Part shown: positions 47,201-53,686 of the stretch, one piece after another
Layout of the letters: each line of letters starts with the position of its first letter
Position numbering within the stretch: position 1 is the stretch's first letter
Assembly (NCBI RefSeq): GCF_047948215.1
Contig: NC_134455.1
Span: forward strand, 344,930,997 to 344,994,996
DNA from: Lycorma delicatula
Lineage: Eukaryota; Arthropoda; Insecta; Hemiptera; Fulgoridae
Direction: 5' to 3'
DNA length: 64,000 nucleotides
Program-made: the position numbers and the translations under genes
Notes under the pieces: generated by a model
What the model saw: only the letters and a program-made list of their open reading frames with translations
What the model was told of the DNA's origin: nothing
Database searches by the model: none

Positions 47201-49631
47201 GAATAGAAAACCAATACGCTACTAGTGCTTCACCATTAAATTAAGAGTAAAAATTGAACTACACTCACACACATTGCAGTAACTTGTCAAAAAACAGGTA
47301 AATTCATAATGAAGAATTATTTTCTCGGAGACACTTTTCAGCAAAACAGTAGATGACGAGTTATTTCATAAATGGCAATTTCTAATAAGGCAGTTAATAA
47401 TAACAAGTTATCTCATCAAAAACCAGTAAGGGGTTAAAAGAATGTGATGATTTAATTTTCATTATGCTAGTTCTTTTAATTTTTTATTTTTAAAATTCTT
47501 TTCTACAAAGCAAAAAAATTTATTATGAAAGTAAGTACACTTTGAAAAATGTTTTTATTAGAAAATAGTAAAATCCAATTTTTCAGTTAACAAAAAAGTT
47601 TTTTTAGTATAAAAAACTTTATTAAATAGTTGAGCGGTTATTCTTTTACAACCAGAACAGCTAAATGCAGCTTTAAAAAAAAATTTTTTACACATAAAAA
47701 AACACAATATTATATCTTCTTTGTACATCTAAACCGGTAATTTTTCTCTTATTACACACACACATTAAATATTTAAAATTAAATTAAATATATATAAAAA
47801 ATTATTTGACATTAGAAAAAAATAAGAACTAACCACTTGAGCGAGCAGGAAGATTCCGAACACAAATGGCTAATGGGCGGCGGTCCTCACTATGAACAGC
47901 AGGACTGGACGTGTTAGTATGTGGAGTCGACACAGCTGACTGTAGTGTCACCCCACTCCGCAAGCTCCCGTGATGGCTGAGAACAGTATAATTTACAAGC
48001 ATTAATTAAATGATATGAATATCTAAATTTTATAATTATTTAAGTATGGTACTTATCAACCAAATCCAAATAGACATTAAAAAAAATATTATATCCATGT
48101 AAACATAAAGAAGACACTAGAGTTTTCAGAAAAAAATCTTTTTTTTATTTTTCACCATAATCACTTTTCAAGTCTCTTGTTCCAACTGTTAACCTACCTA
48201 TAAGTTACATAGGTTACTTATTCCAACTATGTTGGAATCCTTATATTATGATTTATCCAACATCCTAATTAGAAACAGACAATAGTCTGAAGGTGCTAAA
48301 GTTTGGTGAGTAGGGGGAATACACAGGATTTTATATTTTTCTTATCTTCTAGAATGATAAATATAATTTTTGCTTATGTAACCTGAAATTATAACCTAAC
48401 TAATTGTACATGAACTAAAAGATTGGGCTGATTCACCATAATAGTTATTCAGCTTGGTTTAGTTTCCTGCCTGATTTTGACATTTAAATGGTAATATTTT
48501 ATCAATAAACAATAATCTCTTTCATCCATTTTTCCCAAATCATAATAATTAATTCAAATGACTCCCAATAACACAATTATAAATGTTTTTCACTGAAACT
48601 TGATATATGCTCTTAACGAAGTTGAAAACTAAGAACCATCTCAAAAATGTACTGAGCAACCATCTCTGAACTTTAAATAAACTTATCAAACATCCTTTGT
48701 ACACAAGTATGGATACCTCTACATTGCTATCTAAATTTTAACAACTTGTAAAGACAATATTTTAAACCTATCTCCACGCTGACTGTTTACTAAAAACAAT
48801 CAGCATTTACATTCAATAAATAACAATTTGCTTCCTCCAGTTTTTAAACTCGCACAGAAATTTTTTCAGATTTTTTTTCAGTTTATTTTTTTAAATTTTT
48901 CCTCTAATGCTTATTTAATCATAAAGAATTTATTTTTCTATTGTTAATAATTCTATTGTATTTCATTTTCTTTCATAACATAATAAAATTAGCATTACTA
49001 TTATTACAACAGCAAAGTCTATATTTTAAACATAGCATAAATTATTGTATTCAAAAAGTTCTCATGTTACCTTTAATAAATACACCTAAGAACTGCAAAT
49101 ATGAACTTCTATTGTAGTAATTAAATAAGTGAAATTTATAAGTAGGGTATTTAATCAGAAATCTTTAAATTTTACTTAATCAATTGGTATATTTTATGCT
49201 CAATTAACTAAATTTGTAAGTTACTAAAATTTATTGGTTTAAACTATCTATCGATCTTCTTTTTTATAGGTGTTACAATTATAAAGTATATGAAATGCAA
49301 GTGATACTAGTCACAAGAGCTGCTTATTCTAAAAAGTAATCATGATATATTAATAGTTATACAGTCAGTCCCCCTATGGTGAACAGAGAAAAGGCAACAA
49401 AATTGTTTTTAAAGTACAATTAATACAATCCATCATATTTTAATAAAAATTCAGCATATACAGAAAAGTAAACATAAATACCTATGGGTAGAACAAGACT
49501 TGTCAGAAGCTGGAGACGAAGATGCTGAACTACAACTACTGCTGCCAGACTGGCTAGAACTAGAACTGGAACGTGAGCGTGATCCACTGGACCCAGAATT
49601 GGATCCACTCTCACTGCCGTTGGACCCAGAC
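947..49631 (-). CDS. spen: split ends (spen/SPEN family) gene, joined coding region of 16 exons, both termini outside the window
   Basis: Spen proteins are very large nuclear RNA-binding transcriptional co-regulators with N-terminal RRMs, a long low-complexity middle and a C-terminal SPOC domain that recruits corepressors; they act in Notch, Wnt, EGFR and nuclear-receptor pathways. Seen here: three consecutive RRMs with SPEN-like wording (for example RTLFIGNLEKDI, DEFHPKATRTLFIGNL, KLGFGKSMHTNCVWVDG, VDFASRECQEAFYDHLEK), then an enormous disordered exon. All 16 exons have GT donors and AG acceptors, and codon phases agree at each junction, giving 12,571 nt, or 4,190 codons plus one leading base. 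Known family lengths run from about 3,700 (human) to about 5,500 residues (fly), so the size fits. RRM1, the start codon, SPOC and the stop codon are not in the window. Exon limits are predictions by eye; untranslated regions cannot be assigned. Confidence 0.95.
1690..2560 (+). mobile_element. decayed mariner-type transposon relic
   Basis: Frameshifted pieces of a mariner transposase can be read in order on the plus strand: HPKTTMTDGHHKNPQ (near 1735), KKAKMISSAAGKVMATIF (2061-2120), HLARKKCSFTTIITSSHTS with VAAKLHNL (about 2190-2280), PNLKKWFSR (about 2340) and a C-terminal YVEKYE-like end (about 2495). The family pattern puts the second catalytic Asp in the stretch after HLARKK; here HHDNA has decayed to TTIIT. 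Stops and frameshifts are many. Ends are not defined. Confidence 0.75.
2870..3275 (+). mobile_element. decayed mariner-type transposase C-terminal relic
   Basis: Plus-strand pieces read GVILVYDDTRLTL (a decayed HDNARPHT region), then FFLFGTLKEVLGGYGIQNGN, then VEEFKNTFSKFFEGIPTS and NVEKRVKNFKET. This order matches the FGPLKxxLxGxxF and WxxxxxxxFYxxGIxxLxxRW region of mariner-type transposases. Several stops interrupt it. Confidence 0.6.
3778..3918 (-). CDS. spen: spen exon: short linker segment
   Basis: Acceptor aaaatgtttcag|GCTGTT, donor TCTATG|gtatgt; 47 codons, phase 0 at both ends. Encodes AVCKNIIEPVGTGGCIVVPS, then PSPQAQPHSRGQVMQAG and LPVPAYEASM. Similar in start and composition to the 5769-5918 exon. 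Clean splice sites and the open phase are the evidence. Confidence 0.82.
4248..4540 (+). repeat. tRNA-derived SINE, family A
   Basis: A pol III A-box (TGGTCTAGTGG, 4252-4262) and a degenerate B-box (attcaaatcc, 4311-4320) are spaced as in a tRNA gene, and they are followed by a non-tRNA body. I recall very similar SINEs from hemipteran genomes. The 3' end is approximate and lies just before a mariner relic. Confidence 0.6.
4560..5215 (-). mobile_element. decayed mariner-type transposon relic
   Basis: Minus-strand 4948-5142 reads WYKWFQEGCEDNKRVGCPSA, then TDENIDRINNSVTINCQITI and REVLKRWEF, the helix-turn-helix and linker region of mariner transposases (usually FKEGREDVxDDxRxGRPST, then DENVxxVxxLVxxDRRLTIR). 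The downstream catalytic part (4560-4940) is only faintly recognisable. No intact frame. Confidence 0.65.
5769..5918 (-). CDS. spen: spen exon: Gly/Pro-rich segment
   Basis: Acceptor atttttatag|GCTGTT, donor ACAAGA|gtaagt; 50 codons, phase 0 at both ends. Encodes AVNCGAREGVVGPGTPPPPH, then a His/Ser/Pro-rich stretch ending PIVTGASSTR. The initial AVN echoes the neighbouring exons (AVNLN, AVNRG, AVCKN). Confidence 0.82.
6560..9170 (+). mobile_element. decayed DDE transposon (DUF4817-type N-terminus), interrupted by a mariner
   Basis: A plus-strand coding relic begins near 6722 with MSYSTEESFLIA, a DUF4817-like start. The DDE block follows at about 7190-7350 (SDEARFHLSGHVSSNNTRNW). It resumes after the inserted mariner at about 8650-8960 with TVNTDLYRTIFKEF, FQQNRATCHRSN and ELKLNIQQEI. 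These match, in order, the SDEAHFHLxGxVNxQN, TVNxxRYxxM, FQQDGATxHT and LKxxIxxEI blocks of this insect transposase family. Many stops and frameshifts; ends are approximate. Confidence 0.7.
7358..8649 (-). mobile_element. near-complete mariner element, inactive
   Basis: 1,292 bp, bounded by inverted repeats sharing TCTGTAAATAAAGTAATGAG and flanked by TA on both sides (7356-7357, 8650-8651). The minus strand carries transposase pieces in order: MSYTNYEQHCAINFCVKL (8459 down), IAEQLNLNHTSPSNF and KKVCAKLVPENFTVEKKNNR (about 8195-8070), HHDNAPCHTALS (about 7725) and PCNIFLFPTLKNYLKGHHHF (about 7615). Three or more frameshifts break it. The third catalytic Asp (PCDFFLFP in relatives) reads Asn. 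Confidence 0.92.
9285..9497 (-). CDS. spen: spen exon: Val/Ala-rich segment with two KAH(L/I)LQ motifs
   Basis: Acceptor tttttgttttag|GTTGTTG, donor GGCAAT|gtaagt; 71 codons, phase 0 at both ends. Encodes VVVAPSVSPATPAKIVVGTP, then HKAHLLQAVNRGKVPV and PKAHILQSIGN. The duplicated KAHxLQ motif suggests an internal repeat. No domain recognised; placed in spen by position, phase and composition. Confidence 0.85.
9665..9835 (+). repeat. tRNA-derived SINE, family B, copy 1
   Basis: Has a B-box-like aggttcaaatcccagtcagg (9721-9740) followed by catgaca, a body with tacaaaa and ttcccatgcacaaactttga, and a tail gcttatatggtgaa. The same blocks, in the same order, occur at 46072-46232 and, shortened, at 19362-19475. 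The A-box is damaged in this copy. Confidence 0.65.
10722..11238 (-). CDS. spen: spen exon: Pro/Thr/Val-rich segment
   Basis: Acceptor ttctttttag|AAATCAA, donor AACAGG|gtgagt. Starts with NQMEISEDESGEPCEKRLRT, then low-complexity Pro/Ser/Thr/Val sequence with repeated TKPNN, NKPIV and SKPLL-type pieces, ending PSAVNLNR. Entered in phase 2, left in phase 0. The reverse strand also carries a long open frame here (10798-11235), a shadow of the codon bias. Confidence 0.88.
11239..12288 (-). other. spen intron without recognised features
   Basis: AT-rich spacer between two coding exons. I see no coding relic, tRNA-like head or terminal inverted repeats in it. Confidence 0.6.
12289..12743 (-). CDS. 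spen: spen exon: basic then Pro-rich segment
   Basis: Acceptor ctttaaacctaag|GAACGT, donor GTCAG|gtaaca. Begins ERDGTRNTVDDTIEDVIRGT, passes through a basic patch RSSSRRGTRG and RKSPRRKQA, then a long Pro/Ser/Gln-rich tract, ending DPVTGLLIPMRESEEGQYIP and VNNDHV plus a split Arg. The frame continues without stops into the upstream intron sequence, so the acceptor is the weakest part of this call; the phase fits. No domain identified. Confidence 0.85.
13168..13180. repeat. target-site duplication of the LINE, left copy
   Basis: attaattatttaa is repeated exactly at 16486-16498, directly after the A-tail of the LINE. Confidence 0.85.
13181..16485 (+). mobile_element. RTE-like non-LTR retrotransposon (LINE), near full length
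   Basis: About 3.3 kb between exact 13-bp target duplications (13168-13180, 16486-16498). It has a 5' leader with a GC-richer start, one long coding region, a very short 3' tail and a run of A (16466-16486). Single-ORF architecture, endonuclease before reverse transcriptase and the total length suggest the RTE clade or a close relative. I recall closely related high-copy elements in locusts. It lies in the intron between spen exons 12289-12743 and 17532-17806, in the opposite orientation to the gene. Confidence 0.9.
13504..16461 (+). pseudogene. LINE endonuclease-reverse transcriptase ORF with three in-frame stops
   Basis: A single frame runs from an ATG at 13504 to the stop at 16459-16461 with no frameshift, broken only by TAA at 13681, TAA at 15454 and TAG at 15505. 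Visible parts: an AP-type endonuclease with GAWNVRSL (about 13627), TSEVRWEEEGDFWSG, VNVYMPTS, GDWNASIG (about 14030), YQIDYIMV and the SDHNLVIM end (about 14310). The reverse transcriptase has GIDGIPVELLR, DQFGFRKSIGTREAI, LAFIDLEKAFDNVDW, GVRQGCSLSPLLFNLYME and FADDIVILAE (about 15698). A C-terminal region follows with RRMLKIRWVDKVTNEEVLR and GHILRHPG. FADD carries the catalytic aspartates. The stops make this copy non-autonomous as it stands. Confidence 0.92.
16486..16498. repeat. target-site duplication of the LINE, right copy
   Basis: Exact copy of 13168-13180, immediately after the A-tail. Confidence 0.85.
17532..17806 (-). CDS. spen: spen exon: Arg/Gly-rich and conserved acidic segment
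   Basis: Acceptor tttttttgtag|GTGTAAAA, donor CTTTTG|gtaagt. Encodes VKEEPLVTSLSNVGRGGRGG and an Arg-rich patch, then DVYEFRDDSEEETGRPRLIL followed by TIKSPPEPPP and RKSRRLL. The RGG/RRR patch could bind nucleic acid (inference). It joins to the giant exon as DVIK-G-VKEE and to the next exon in phase 0. No named domain recognised. Confidence 0.9.
17915..19128 (-). mobile_element. near-complete mariner element (second lineage), inactive
   Basis: About 1.2 kb with long inverted repeats of about 42 bp sharing gacattcaataattaaa and gatgtagaaa at each end. The minus strand encodes an N-terminal half (18863 down: ILQYGESCMNHGNFYKWIEQ, RLGWPVEV, VAVSVDTVHNVI, WVPKELMQQHKETR) and a catalytic half (18337 down: MTLLHDNTWPHTV, PHPPYSPDLAPSEFSFV, FVEKWLKQQAFFASGIKKLV, HRWDKCINIGG). 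The third catalytic Asp (APSDF in relatives) reads Glu. Its sequence and terminal repeats differ from the 7358-8649 element, so it is a separate lineage. Confidence 0.9.
19362..19475 (+). repeat. tRNA-derived SINE, family B, shortened copy 2
   Basis: gatctccacagtagagtggt, then gcatctcag, gtcagggatggcatttttca and tacaaaattca follow the same order as the copy at 46072-46232. The tail is missing. Confidence 0.5.
19680..20300 (+). other. possible decayed coding relic, unidentified
   Basis: Short plus-strand stretches have a protein-like look, such as EDADREWKDRLLKLDFYNNV (about 19705) and FPFEERILKLQLKDIREQMI (about 19996). Stops interrupt them and I cannot assign a family. A remnant of a mobile element is the likeliest explanation. 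Confidence 0.3.
20847..30202 (-). CDS. spen: spen giant exon: disordered charged, Gln- and Thr-rich central region
   Basis: One uninterrupted 9,356-nt exon encodes about 3,118 residues. In order (exon residues, approximate): SYEELGSEEGSG start; Pro/Ser-rich 60-170; Ser/Thr-rich 250-390; a Lys/Glu/Asp/Arg-rich zone of degenerate RHKDSERRKD repeats about 500-1090; Lys-rich nuclear-localisation-like stretches about 1100-1750 including three KI(M/T)SDTSEDD motifs; an acidic EP-repeat about 1780; Gln/His-rich about 2195-2330; Thr/Ala/Ser-rich about 2400-2575; an acidic, Lys-containing C-terminal third. A giant central exon is typical of SPEN genes. I place the 3' donor at ATTAAAG|gtaata (20846/20847): only this leaves the one base that the next exon (17532-17806, starting GT GTA AAA) needs. 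The open frame runs 47 bases further, to another gtaagt in the wrong phase. No enzymatic domain is seen; it is a scaffold-like region. Confidence 0.95.
22502..22591 (-). repeat. three tandem 30-nt units inside the spen giant exon
   Basis: Units 22502-22531, 22532-22561 and 22562-22591 differ by only a few bases and encode STTAAIATTV-type decapeptides in the Thr/Ala-rich tract. Being a multiple of three, copy number could change without breaking the frame. Confidence 0.85.
23210..23610 (-). repeat. CAG/CAA-rich polyglutamine tract inside the spen giant exon
   Basis: Codes for a Gln/His-rich segment of roughly 130 residues with repeated QQKQQQEQ units. Mixed CAG and CAA codons interrupt pure repeat runs. 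Confidence 0.9.
30203..32279 (-). other. spen intron between the linker exon and the giant exon
   Basis: AT-rich. The only item noted is a perfect hairpin (8-bp stem, 5-nt loop) at 31559-31579. No transposase relic recognised. Confidence 0.6.
32280..32579 (-). CDS. spen: spen exon: Ser/Gly/Pro-rich linker after the RRMs
   Basis: Acceptor tgtgtcggtag|TGTTCAG was chosen over the nearby ttcag because only it restores the phase (AG+T gives Ser). It encodes QASPQGLVGGSVRGFETP, a Ser run, then Ser/Thr/Pro-rich sequence ending DYSSERRPYN plus a split Arg that continues in the giant exon as RSYEELGSEEGSG. The region is predicted to be disordered. The donor is AACAG|gtaaag. No domain is recognised. 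Confidence 0.9.
33150..33860 (-). mobile_element. second relic of the DUF4817-type DDE transposon family
   Basis: Minus-strand pieces read, in order, FIMFDDVHFHVSGYIKS (about 33765 down), FNIIRPIYPENN (about 33640), FFLWDF-like and TKPQN (about 33370-33320), KKYIVGEIGEINTKLVERVE (about 33310-33255) and the C-terminal NECIQVDHLTDAIF (about 33225-33185). These match the DEAHFHVSGY, GPYFFxEN, DFFLWG, IxEITxELxxxVxxN and GHHLxDVIF blocks of the family also seen at 6560-9170. Heavily frameshifted. Confidence 0.6.
33900..37948 (-). other. spen intron, no recognised feature
   Basis: About 4 kb of AT-rich DNA between the linker exon and the RRM4 end exon. Scanned on both strands without finding a coding relic, SINE head or obvious terminal repeats. 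Confidence 0.5.
37949..38091 (-). CDS. spen: spen exon: end of RRM4
   Basis: Encodes IAFAQAAVKEMRGVTLRGRK, then LQVDFASRECQEAFYDHLEK and a short tail. The DFASREx2EAFY wording closes RRM4 in the family. Acceptor tttttacag|ATT; donor AATAG|gtattc. Reading past the donor quickly loses similarity, supporting this exon end. Confidence 0.96.
38178..38217. repeat. (TA)n microsatellite
   Basis: About 20 uninterrupted TA units between the last two RRM4 exons. Confidence 0.98.
38778..38884 (-). CDS. spen: spen exon: middle of RRM4
   Basis: Encodes TVPEKYLILQFSQFGPVSQV and IDRVRGHALVFYEQ; GHALVFY is the RNP1 strand. Acceptor tttttacag|AG, donor GAGCAG|gtattt. The exon is entered in phase 1 and left in phase 0, matching both neighbours. 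Confidence 0.96.
39050..39970 (+). mobile_element. decayed mariner-type transposon relic, host of a nested MITE
   Basis: Plus-strand pieces before and after the inserted MITE join as SMEWQKREE / KPKLECQLKIFWPQYF, then KVFCSLIF / VDFLHECHTGNSVYY, LLHDNTQPNI-like (about 39615), FGPLKEALRGHKFRNDAAVE (about 39730), AFMCNWL and IRWEKYVSKRGYNV. This is the normal block order of a mariner transposase. Frameshifts are many. Ends undefined. Confidence 0.75.
39128..39412. mobile_element. hAT-type MITE with perfect 8-bp target duplication
   Basis: 285 bp. Left end CAGTGAATCCCAAACT, right end in reverse complement CAGTGGTTCCCAAACT, both followed by related sequence (cacggcgcc / cgtggtgcc). The flanks are an exact 8-bp direct repeat, cattaagc (39120-39127 and 39413-39420). 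CAGTG ends and an 8-bp duplication are hAT hallmarks. It contains no transposase gene. Confidence 0.9.
40179..40359 (-). CDS. spen: spen exon: second half of RRM3 and start of RRM4
   Basis: Encodes EIDIKKQGTSSSYAFCQYCD, where YAFCQY is the RNP1 position, then DGEHLGNNRIKLGFGKSM and NCVWVDGVA, the RNP2 strand of RRM4. Acceptor tgtttgtag|GAG, donor GCAG|gtaatt, leaving in phase 1. RRM3 and RRM4 are packed against each other without a linker, as in known Spen proteins. Confidence 0.97.
40690..41270 (+). mobile_element. decayed mariner-type transposon relic
   Basis: Plus-strand reading gives NIFTNNETWVYCYDMETKTL (about 40767-40825, normally NIVTGDETWVYxYDPETK, where the first catalytic Asp has become Asn), then SSQWIAFL, and later KxTHSCVKTQSLWLTHL-like and MFQKGKKC-type remnants of the catalytic end. 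Stops interrupt it. Confidence 0.7.
41668..41794 (-). CDS. spen: spen exon: first half of RRM3
   Basis: Reads PYEAEQDEFHPKATRTLFIG then NLEKDITAPELRKHFDQFGEII. LFIGNL is RNP2 of RRM3. The phrase DEFHPKATRTLFIGNLEK is a family hallmark. Acceptor ctatttttag|G, donor ATTATA|gtaagt, leaving in phase 0. Confidence 0.97.
42510..42780 (+). repeat. interspersed repeat, copy related to 56600-56860
   Basis: Shares an ordered set of blocks with 56600-56860: ggaaaggggaaacttttgaa / ggaaaggaaaacttttagaa, attttggggtttccagga / actttaggattttcagga, and gaaaagaaaaagatcaagaa / gaaaagaaaaagacaaaaaa. The 42512-42724 reading KKDYKILGFPGGRKEKDQEH resembles the tail of a LINE ORF, but no family is certain. Confidence 0.4.
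43620..43800 (-). pseudogene. RRM2-like ORF segment in the spen intron, possible pseudo-exon
   Basis: The minus strand encodes VLHLGEQCKVTWVEIKTREG then AHKSFIAVLAKHLEKTLEQI. The real RRM2 exon has LFHEYKKHGKVTWVKVVGQG then ADRYALVCFKKPEDVEKALQ, so KVTWV, the GA position and the EK-L helix line up. An acceptor-like gctttcag precedes it but no donor is seen afterwards. It may be an old exon duplication, or chance similarity. Confidence 0.3.
44118..44340 (-). CDS. spen: spen exon: body of RRM2
   Basis: It encodes TSLKDGLFHEYKKHGKV followed by the RNP1-like strand ADRYALVCF, the second helix EDVEKALQ and the end FFGCKIEVAP. Acceptor attgtcag|AT and donor TTCAG|gtaagt. The order and wording match the second RRM of SPEN proteins, the best conserved block with RRM3 and RRM4. 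The exon ends in DDNEF plus a split Arg and continues into the RRM3 exon. In known Spen proteins RRM2 to RRM4 form the RNA-contacting unit. Confidence 0.96.
44341..47833 (-). other. spen intron, mostly unrecognised
   Basis: Apart from the family B SINE at 46072-46232 and the GC-richer patch at 46290-46440, this 3.5-kb intron shows only AT-rich sequence. The stretch 45380-45920 has the look of an old interspersed repeat (unusually GC-rich phrases such as ccatcccctgggccaacggc) but no coding relic. Confidence 0.45.
46072..46232 (+). repeat. tRNA-derived SINE, family B, best-preserved copy
   Basis: A-box TGGTAGAGTAG (46084-46094) and B-box-like tatttgaatcccggtcagg (46127-46145) sit at tRNA spacing, followed by catgacattttt, a conserved body and an A-rich end (aagcaaaaaaaag). 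Copies are at 9665-9835 and 19362-19475. Confidence 0.75.
47834..47976 (-). CDS. spen: spen exon: linker and start of RRM2
   Basis: The exon runs from tgttctcag|CCATCAC to TCAAGTG|gttagt. It encodes a Ser/Thr linker, then RRPLAICVRNLPARSS, which contains the RNP2 strand (ICVRNL) of the second RRM. The split Asp codon joins it to the next exon as RSS-DTSLKDGLF, matching the SPEN wording at this place. The donor gttagt is less usual than gtaagt but the phase is exact. Confidence 0.92.
47977..49481 (-). other. spen intron, possible weak transposon relic
   Basis: The stretch 48270-48330 (ctgaaggtgctaaagtttgg, gtgagtaggg) is reminiscent of mariner coding sequence on the minus strand but is too short to assign. 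The rest is AT-rich and featureless. Confidence 0.3.
49482..49631 (-). CDS. spen: spen exon: Ser/Arg-rich linker before RRM2
   Basis: The acceptor is tttaaag before GTCTGG and the donor is CATAG|gtattt. It encodes a Ser-dominated stretch starting SGSNGSESGSNSGSSGSRSR and ending DKSCSTH plus a split codon. Human SPEN has a comparable Ser/Arg-rich linker between RRM1 and RRM2. It enters and leaves in phase 2. This is the most 5' exon I am confident of; RRM1 should lie further upstream. Confidence 0.85.
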
Positions 49632-52600
49632 CTTTAAACCCAATAAAGTCACAATAAGTACTAACCTGCAGATATTTAAATAAAACTAAGTAAATTTCTT
49701 ATTCTAATTAAAACAAAAGATTTAAAATAATATTAAGAATATTCTATCAGATTTTTTTATATATATATATATTTTTTTTAAATTAATTATTAACTACCCG
49801 GTTAGGGCTCAGCACTCTGAACCCTCGACACATTCATATCTTCATGTTTGCAAGAATATTAAGTATTTTACGGATATTCATTAAAAAAAATTAGAAATTT
49901 TACTTAATATTTCTGTTGCCATGGTGACAGAAAAATAATGAAGTAAAAGGATTAATACATTTACAAATTATACATACTTCTAAGAAGCATGATGCTCTAT
50001 ACTTTTTTATTTTTATAAAATTTCAAAAACTTGTCTACTATATTGTTTTTTAACAAAATGTAAAAAAATAATAAATATAATGAATGCTGATGTAAACAAT
50101 GTACTGTTTGTAGTACACAATACAATTTTTTATTATATAATTGTTAATTCAATTTTTTTCAGCTAGATGGTAGTGCTTCATTCAAAATAAAAATGTGAGC
50201 ACATATCATACCATGTGTTTTTACTGGACAGATAACAACAAAAAAATACAATATAACCAATGACCTAAGATCTTCAGTTGCCTACCTACTAAATGTAGTT
50301 CACTTTCCCTGATTTCTCACTAATTCATCACACTTACTTTACATTACATTAAACCACATTATTTAAATTATTCAAAGCTGAACTATTTGATAGAAAAATT
50401 GAAACAATTAACACTAACATTATACATATGAGATTGGGATCAAATATACAACACAAGTCACACTCTCAGTAAAATATATGTAATGATTATTTTATTTTTG
50501 TGTTTCTTTCCTTAAAAATAAATATTTCTAGTAAGATTTAAATACTATTTATGTATTATTTAAATTAAAAAAAAGGCTTTTAATTAAATTTTTTTGTCTA
50601 AGCCAAATCTCAACCACATTTACACTACTTAAATTCTCCTTAATCCTTTCTCGCCAGTACTTCTTAATTTTATTACTTCCCTATTTCTTGAACTGTTCTA
50701 TTACTACTTTTTTAAAAAAATGTTAGAAATCCCTAATTTCCCAGATTTCTAGAATTTTTTTTCAATTTAATTAAAAATAAAAAAAGAATAAAGTCAAGAA
50801 ATTTTTTTACTCCTGATTTGTTTGTATATTTCTTAACTTAACAACGCATTCCTTTACTCCTTTTTTTTTACATAAATGAAGACTTTCTAAGATAATCTAT
50901 TATTAATGAATGTCTCCTTAAAAATGTGACCTTAATAGAAATCATCTCCTCTTAAGCATTACGTCTGTAACTTTTTTTAAAACTCATCTTTTATATGACC
51001 AAATATTTTTCCTTAAATTTTTTTTTTCCTTTTCTTGAATCTCTTTTAAAAAGCCCATGTCATATCATCGTCAGAAATTCAGCAACATATTAAGCTTCTG
51101 AACAAATCATTGTATTCAAATGCTTTAATTTTGTATTTATACATATAGATTTTTATTATGCATGTTTTATGCTAGATGATAGGCCAATTTCATTATGTTG
51201 GTCCAATTTTTTAGGGATATTTTTTCTTGGCCATCCATTTTACAGTTTCTTTGAGATATTTAAACAATTTTACTTTTTCTATTTTCCATAAAAATTTGTT
51301 AAACATTGAGGTATTCTTGATATCCTGTTTTTTAAAAAATTTTTTTTTTTTCACCCGTCCCCTTTTCCATTTTCTTCAAAAAATGTTTTAAAATTTTTTT
51401 AGATTTAGGCAAAAATAAAATAATTATAAAAAAAGAAAAAAATATTTTATCATCTAAATTACTGTATTGTTTTGAATCTATAACAATATTCAATCCTTTC
51501 AAATGGAATCAAATGTGCCTCTCAGTTGGCACATAATTTAAAATGTTATTTTAAACAGTTATTTTTCACTTATTTTAAACAGAGTATTCAGTTATTTTCT
51601 GAACAGACCTCATACAGCAGAGTATCATCACCAAATTTAAACTGTAAATAAATTTCTTTAAAAATAAGTAACTTTTTGACAAAAATAACATTTTCATTTC
51701 TATTGATACATATAATGTAAGAAAAAATCAATTTAAGCAAGCTATACCTTGTTACAAGCTGTAACAGTCTTCTAAACTAGTAAATCTTTTTATGATATAT
51801 TAATATTACTGAGAATTATAATAAAAAAAAAAGAAAAAATGGCAAAGGGTTTCATAATTTTCATGGGTTCTCCTTTGAGAGATTTTTATTTCAAATACAC
51901 AAATATGGGTTTTACTGATGTTTTAGAAATAAAAAGTCGGAAAACTTTAAGTCAAAAACATTTGGATCCAATTTGATACCTTTGACCAATACAATTAACT
52001 TGGTGTAAATACATACTTTTCAAGTCATGAAATTAAATGTTTTAAAATAAATGTTTTTAAATCTGGGTCCTATTTTACCCCTTTTGTCTGATGGGAATTA
52101 TAATTATTAAAAATTAAAATCCCATTGTATGATTTCCTTACAAGAAAGCATTTTAAATTTTTGCACTTAGTTTTAATGTTATTAGAATAAACATAATAAA
52201 ATATGAAATCAAGTACTGCCTTACCCAGTTATCTGTAGTGGCCTGATACTTAATAATGGAAGTTCTCATGTGCAGAAATACTTTGGCCTAATTTAGTGCT
52301 TAATGTTGGTATTTAAAGATTTAATCAAATTTAAAAAAAAACACTATTTGGATACAATTGAACCTCAAACTTATGTACACCAATATTTTTTCTATGTTTC
52401 ATAAGTTTTTTAAACCAGTTTTTGGAAATATATAACAAAAATTTTAAATCAATTATAACCTAATTGTATTTCTAGCCCCTAAATCCGATAAGCTTAAAAT
52501 TTAAGTATTGCCAACAAGTATTATAGAGAATTTCAAGAAGTAAAATCTCTCTCAACTCTTAACACCACTCAGTTGACATTATTCACATCGATTTTTTTAA

Positions 52601-53686
52601 TATAAAATTCTCCACAAGTTTCATTGTAAAATTTTTATTTACAAGCAATTTAAAGACTAAGTTATCGTACCAAAAAAAAAATTGTTTTGTCAAACAAGTC
52701 TTTTTGTTTTTATATTAATTTTCTGAAAAATTACTACAGGTACAGTTTTAGGACCTATTTTATTAGATTTTCTGGTAAAACCATATGAAAAACATCAAAT
52801 TAATGTAAATTTCAAGAATTTCAGTTTGGTTTCATTTAATCTTGAAGCAAAAATCAAAGTGAAATTTTTCACAAAGTTTTCAGAACCCATGTTTATACTA
52901 ATGTTTTTCTCTATTTTTCACTTATTTGTTACATTCTTTGTTAATCACTCTGTATATCTTAATTTCTATTTTTTTTTTTTTTATTTGATTATCTTCATTT
53001 TTTATTTATTTTGCATGTTATTTACTTTATCAAACACTATTACATAAAACATAGATAAACAACAGACTTTCATTCATCTCTTGAATAAAAACATATAATA
53101 TGTTTTTATTCAATAGGATAATTAATTTGAACAATTAAAACTATAGTTTAAATTTTATCTTCATGTAAATTTTCATGAAAATGTGTTCCAGTATTAATAA
53201 TTCATAGTGAAAAATTTATTGAAAGATAAAACATTTAAAACCAAGAGATACTTCATTTTAATCTTACTTATACATTATTTAACAAATATAAATAGATTTT
53301 TTAAGTAAATACAACTGAGTATAGTCAAAATAAAATAGGCATTCAACAGCCAAAACTGGAAGAAATTGACTGTGGCCTGGATGTGTGTATATATATATAT
53401 ATATAAACTACAAGTAAGATATGTTAATTTAATCGTACTCATTATCCTTTTTTTAATATATATTTATTAATATAAATAAAAACTATTTTGGATGTCATTT
53501 AAAACAAAATAATTATGTGTCAATAGAATCAGTGACTACTGTTAACACAATTAAATTAATACCTTATACAATTAAATTTTTGTTTCGATGGATGTAACTT
53601 AGTAATGTTATAGCAATTAAGTAAATGAACAACTATCATTACATTATTTCATACAAAATGAAACTAAATAATAAAGAAAATGTTAC
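49632..53686 (-). other. spen intron, no recognised feature
   Basis: About 4 kb of very AT-rich DNA upstream of the Ser/Arg-rich exon. Searched for an RRM1 exon (RHLWVGNLP-like) and for transposon relics, without success. Confidence 0.5.
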
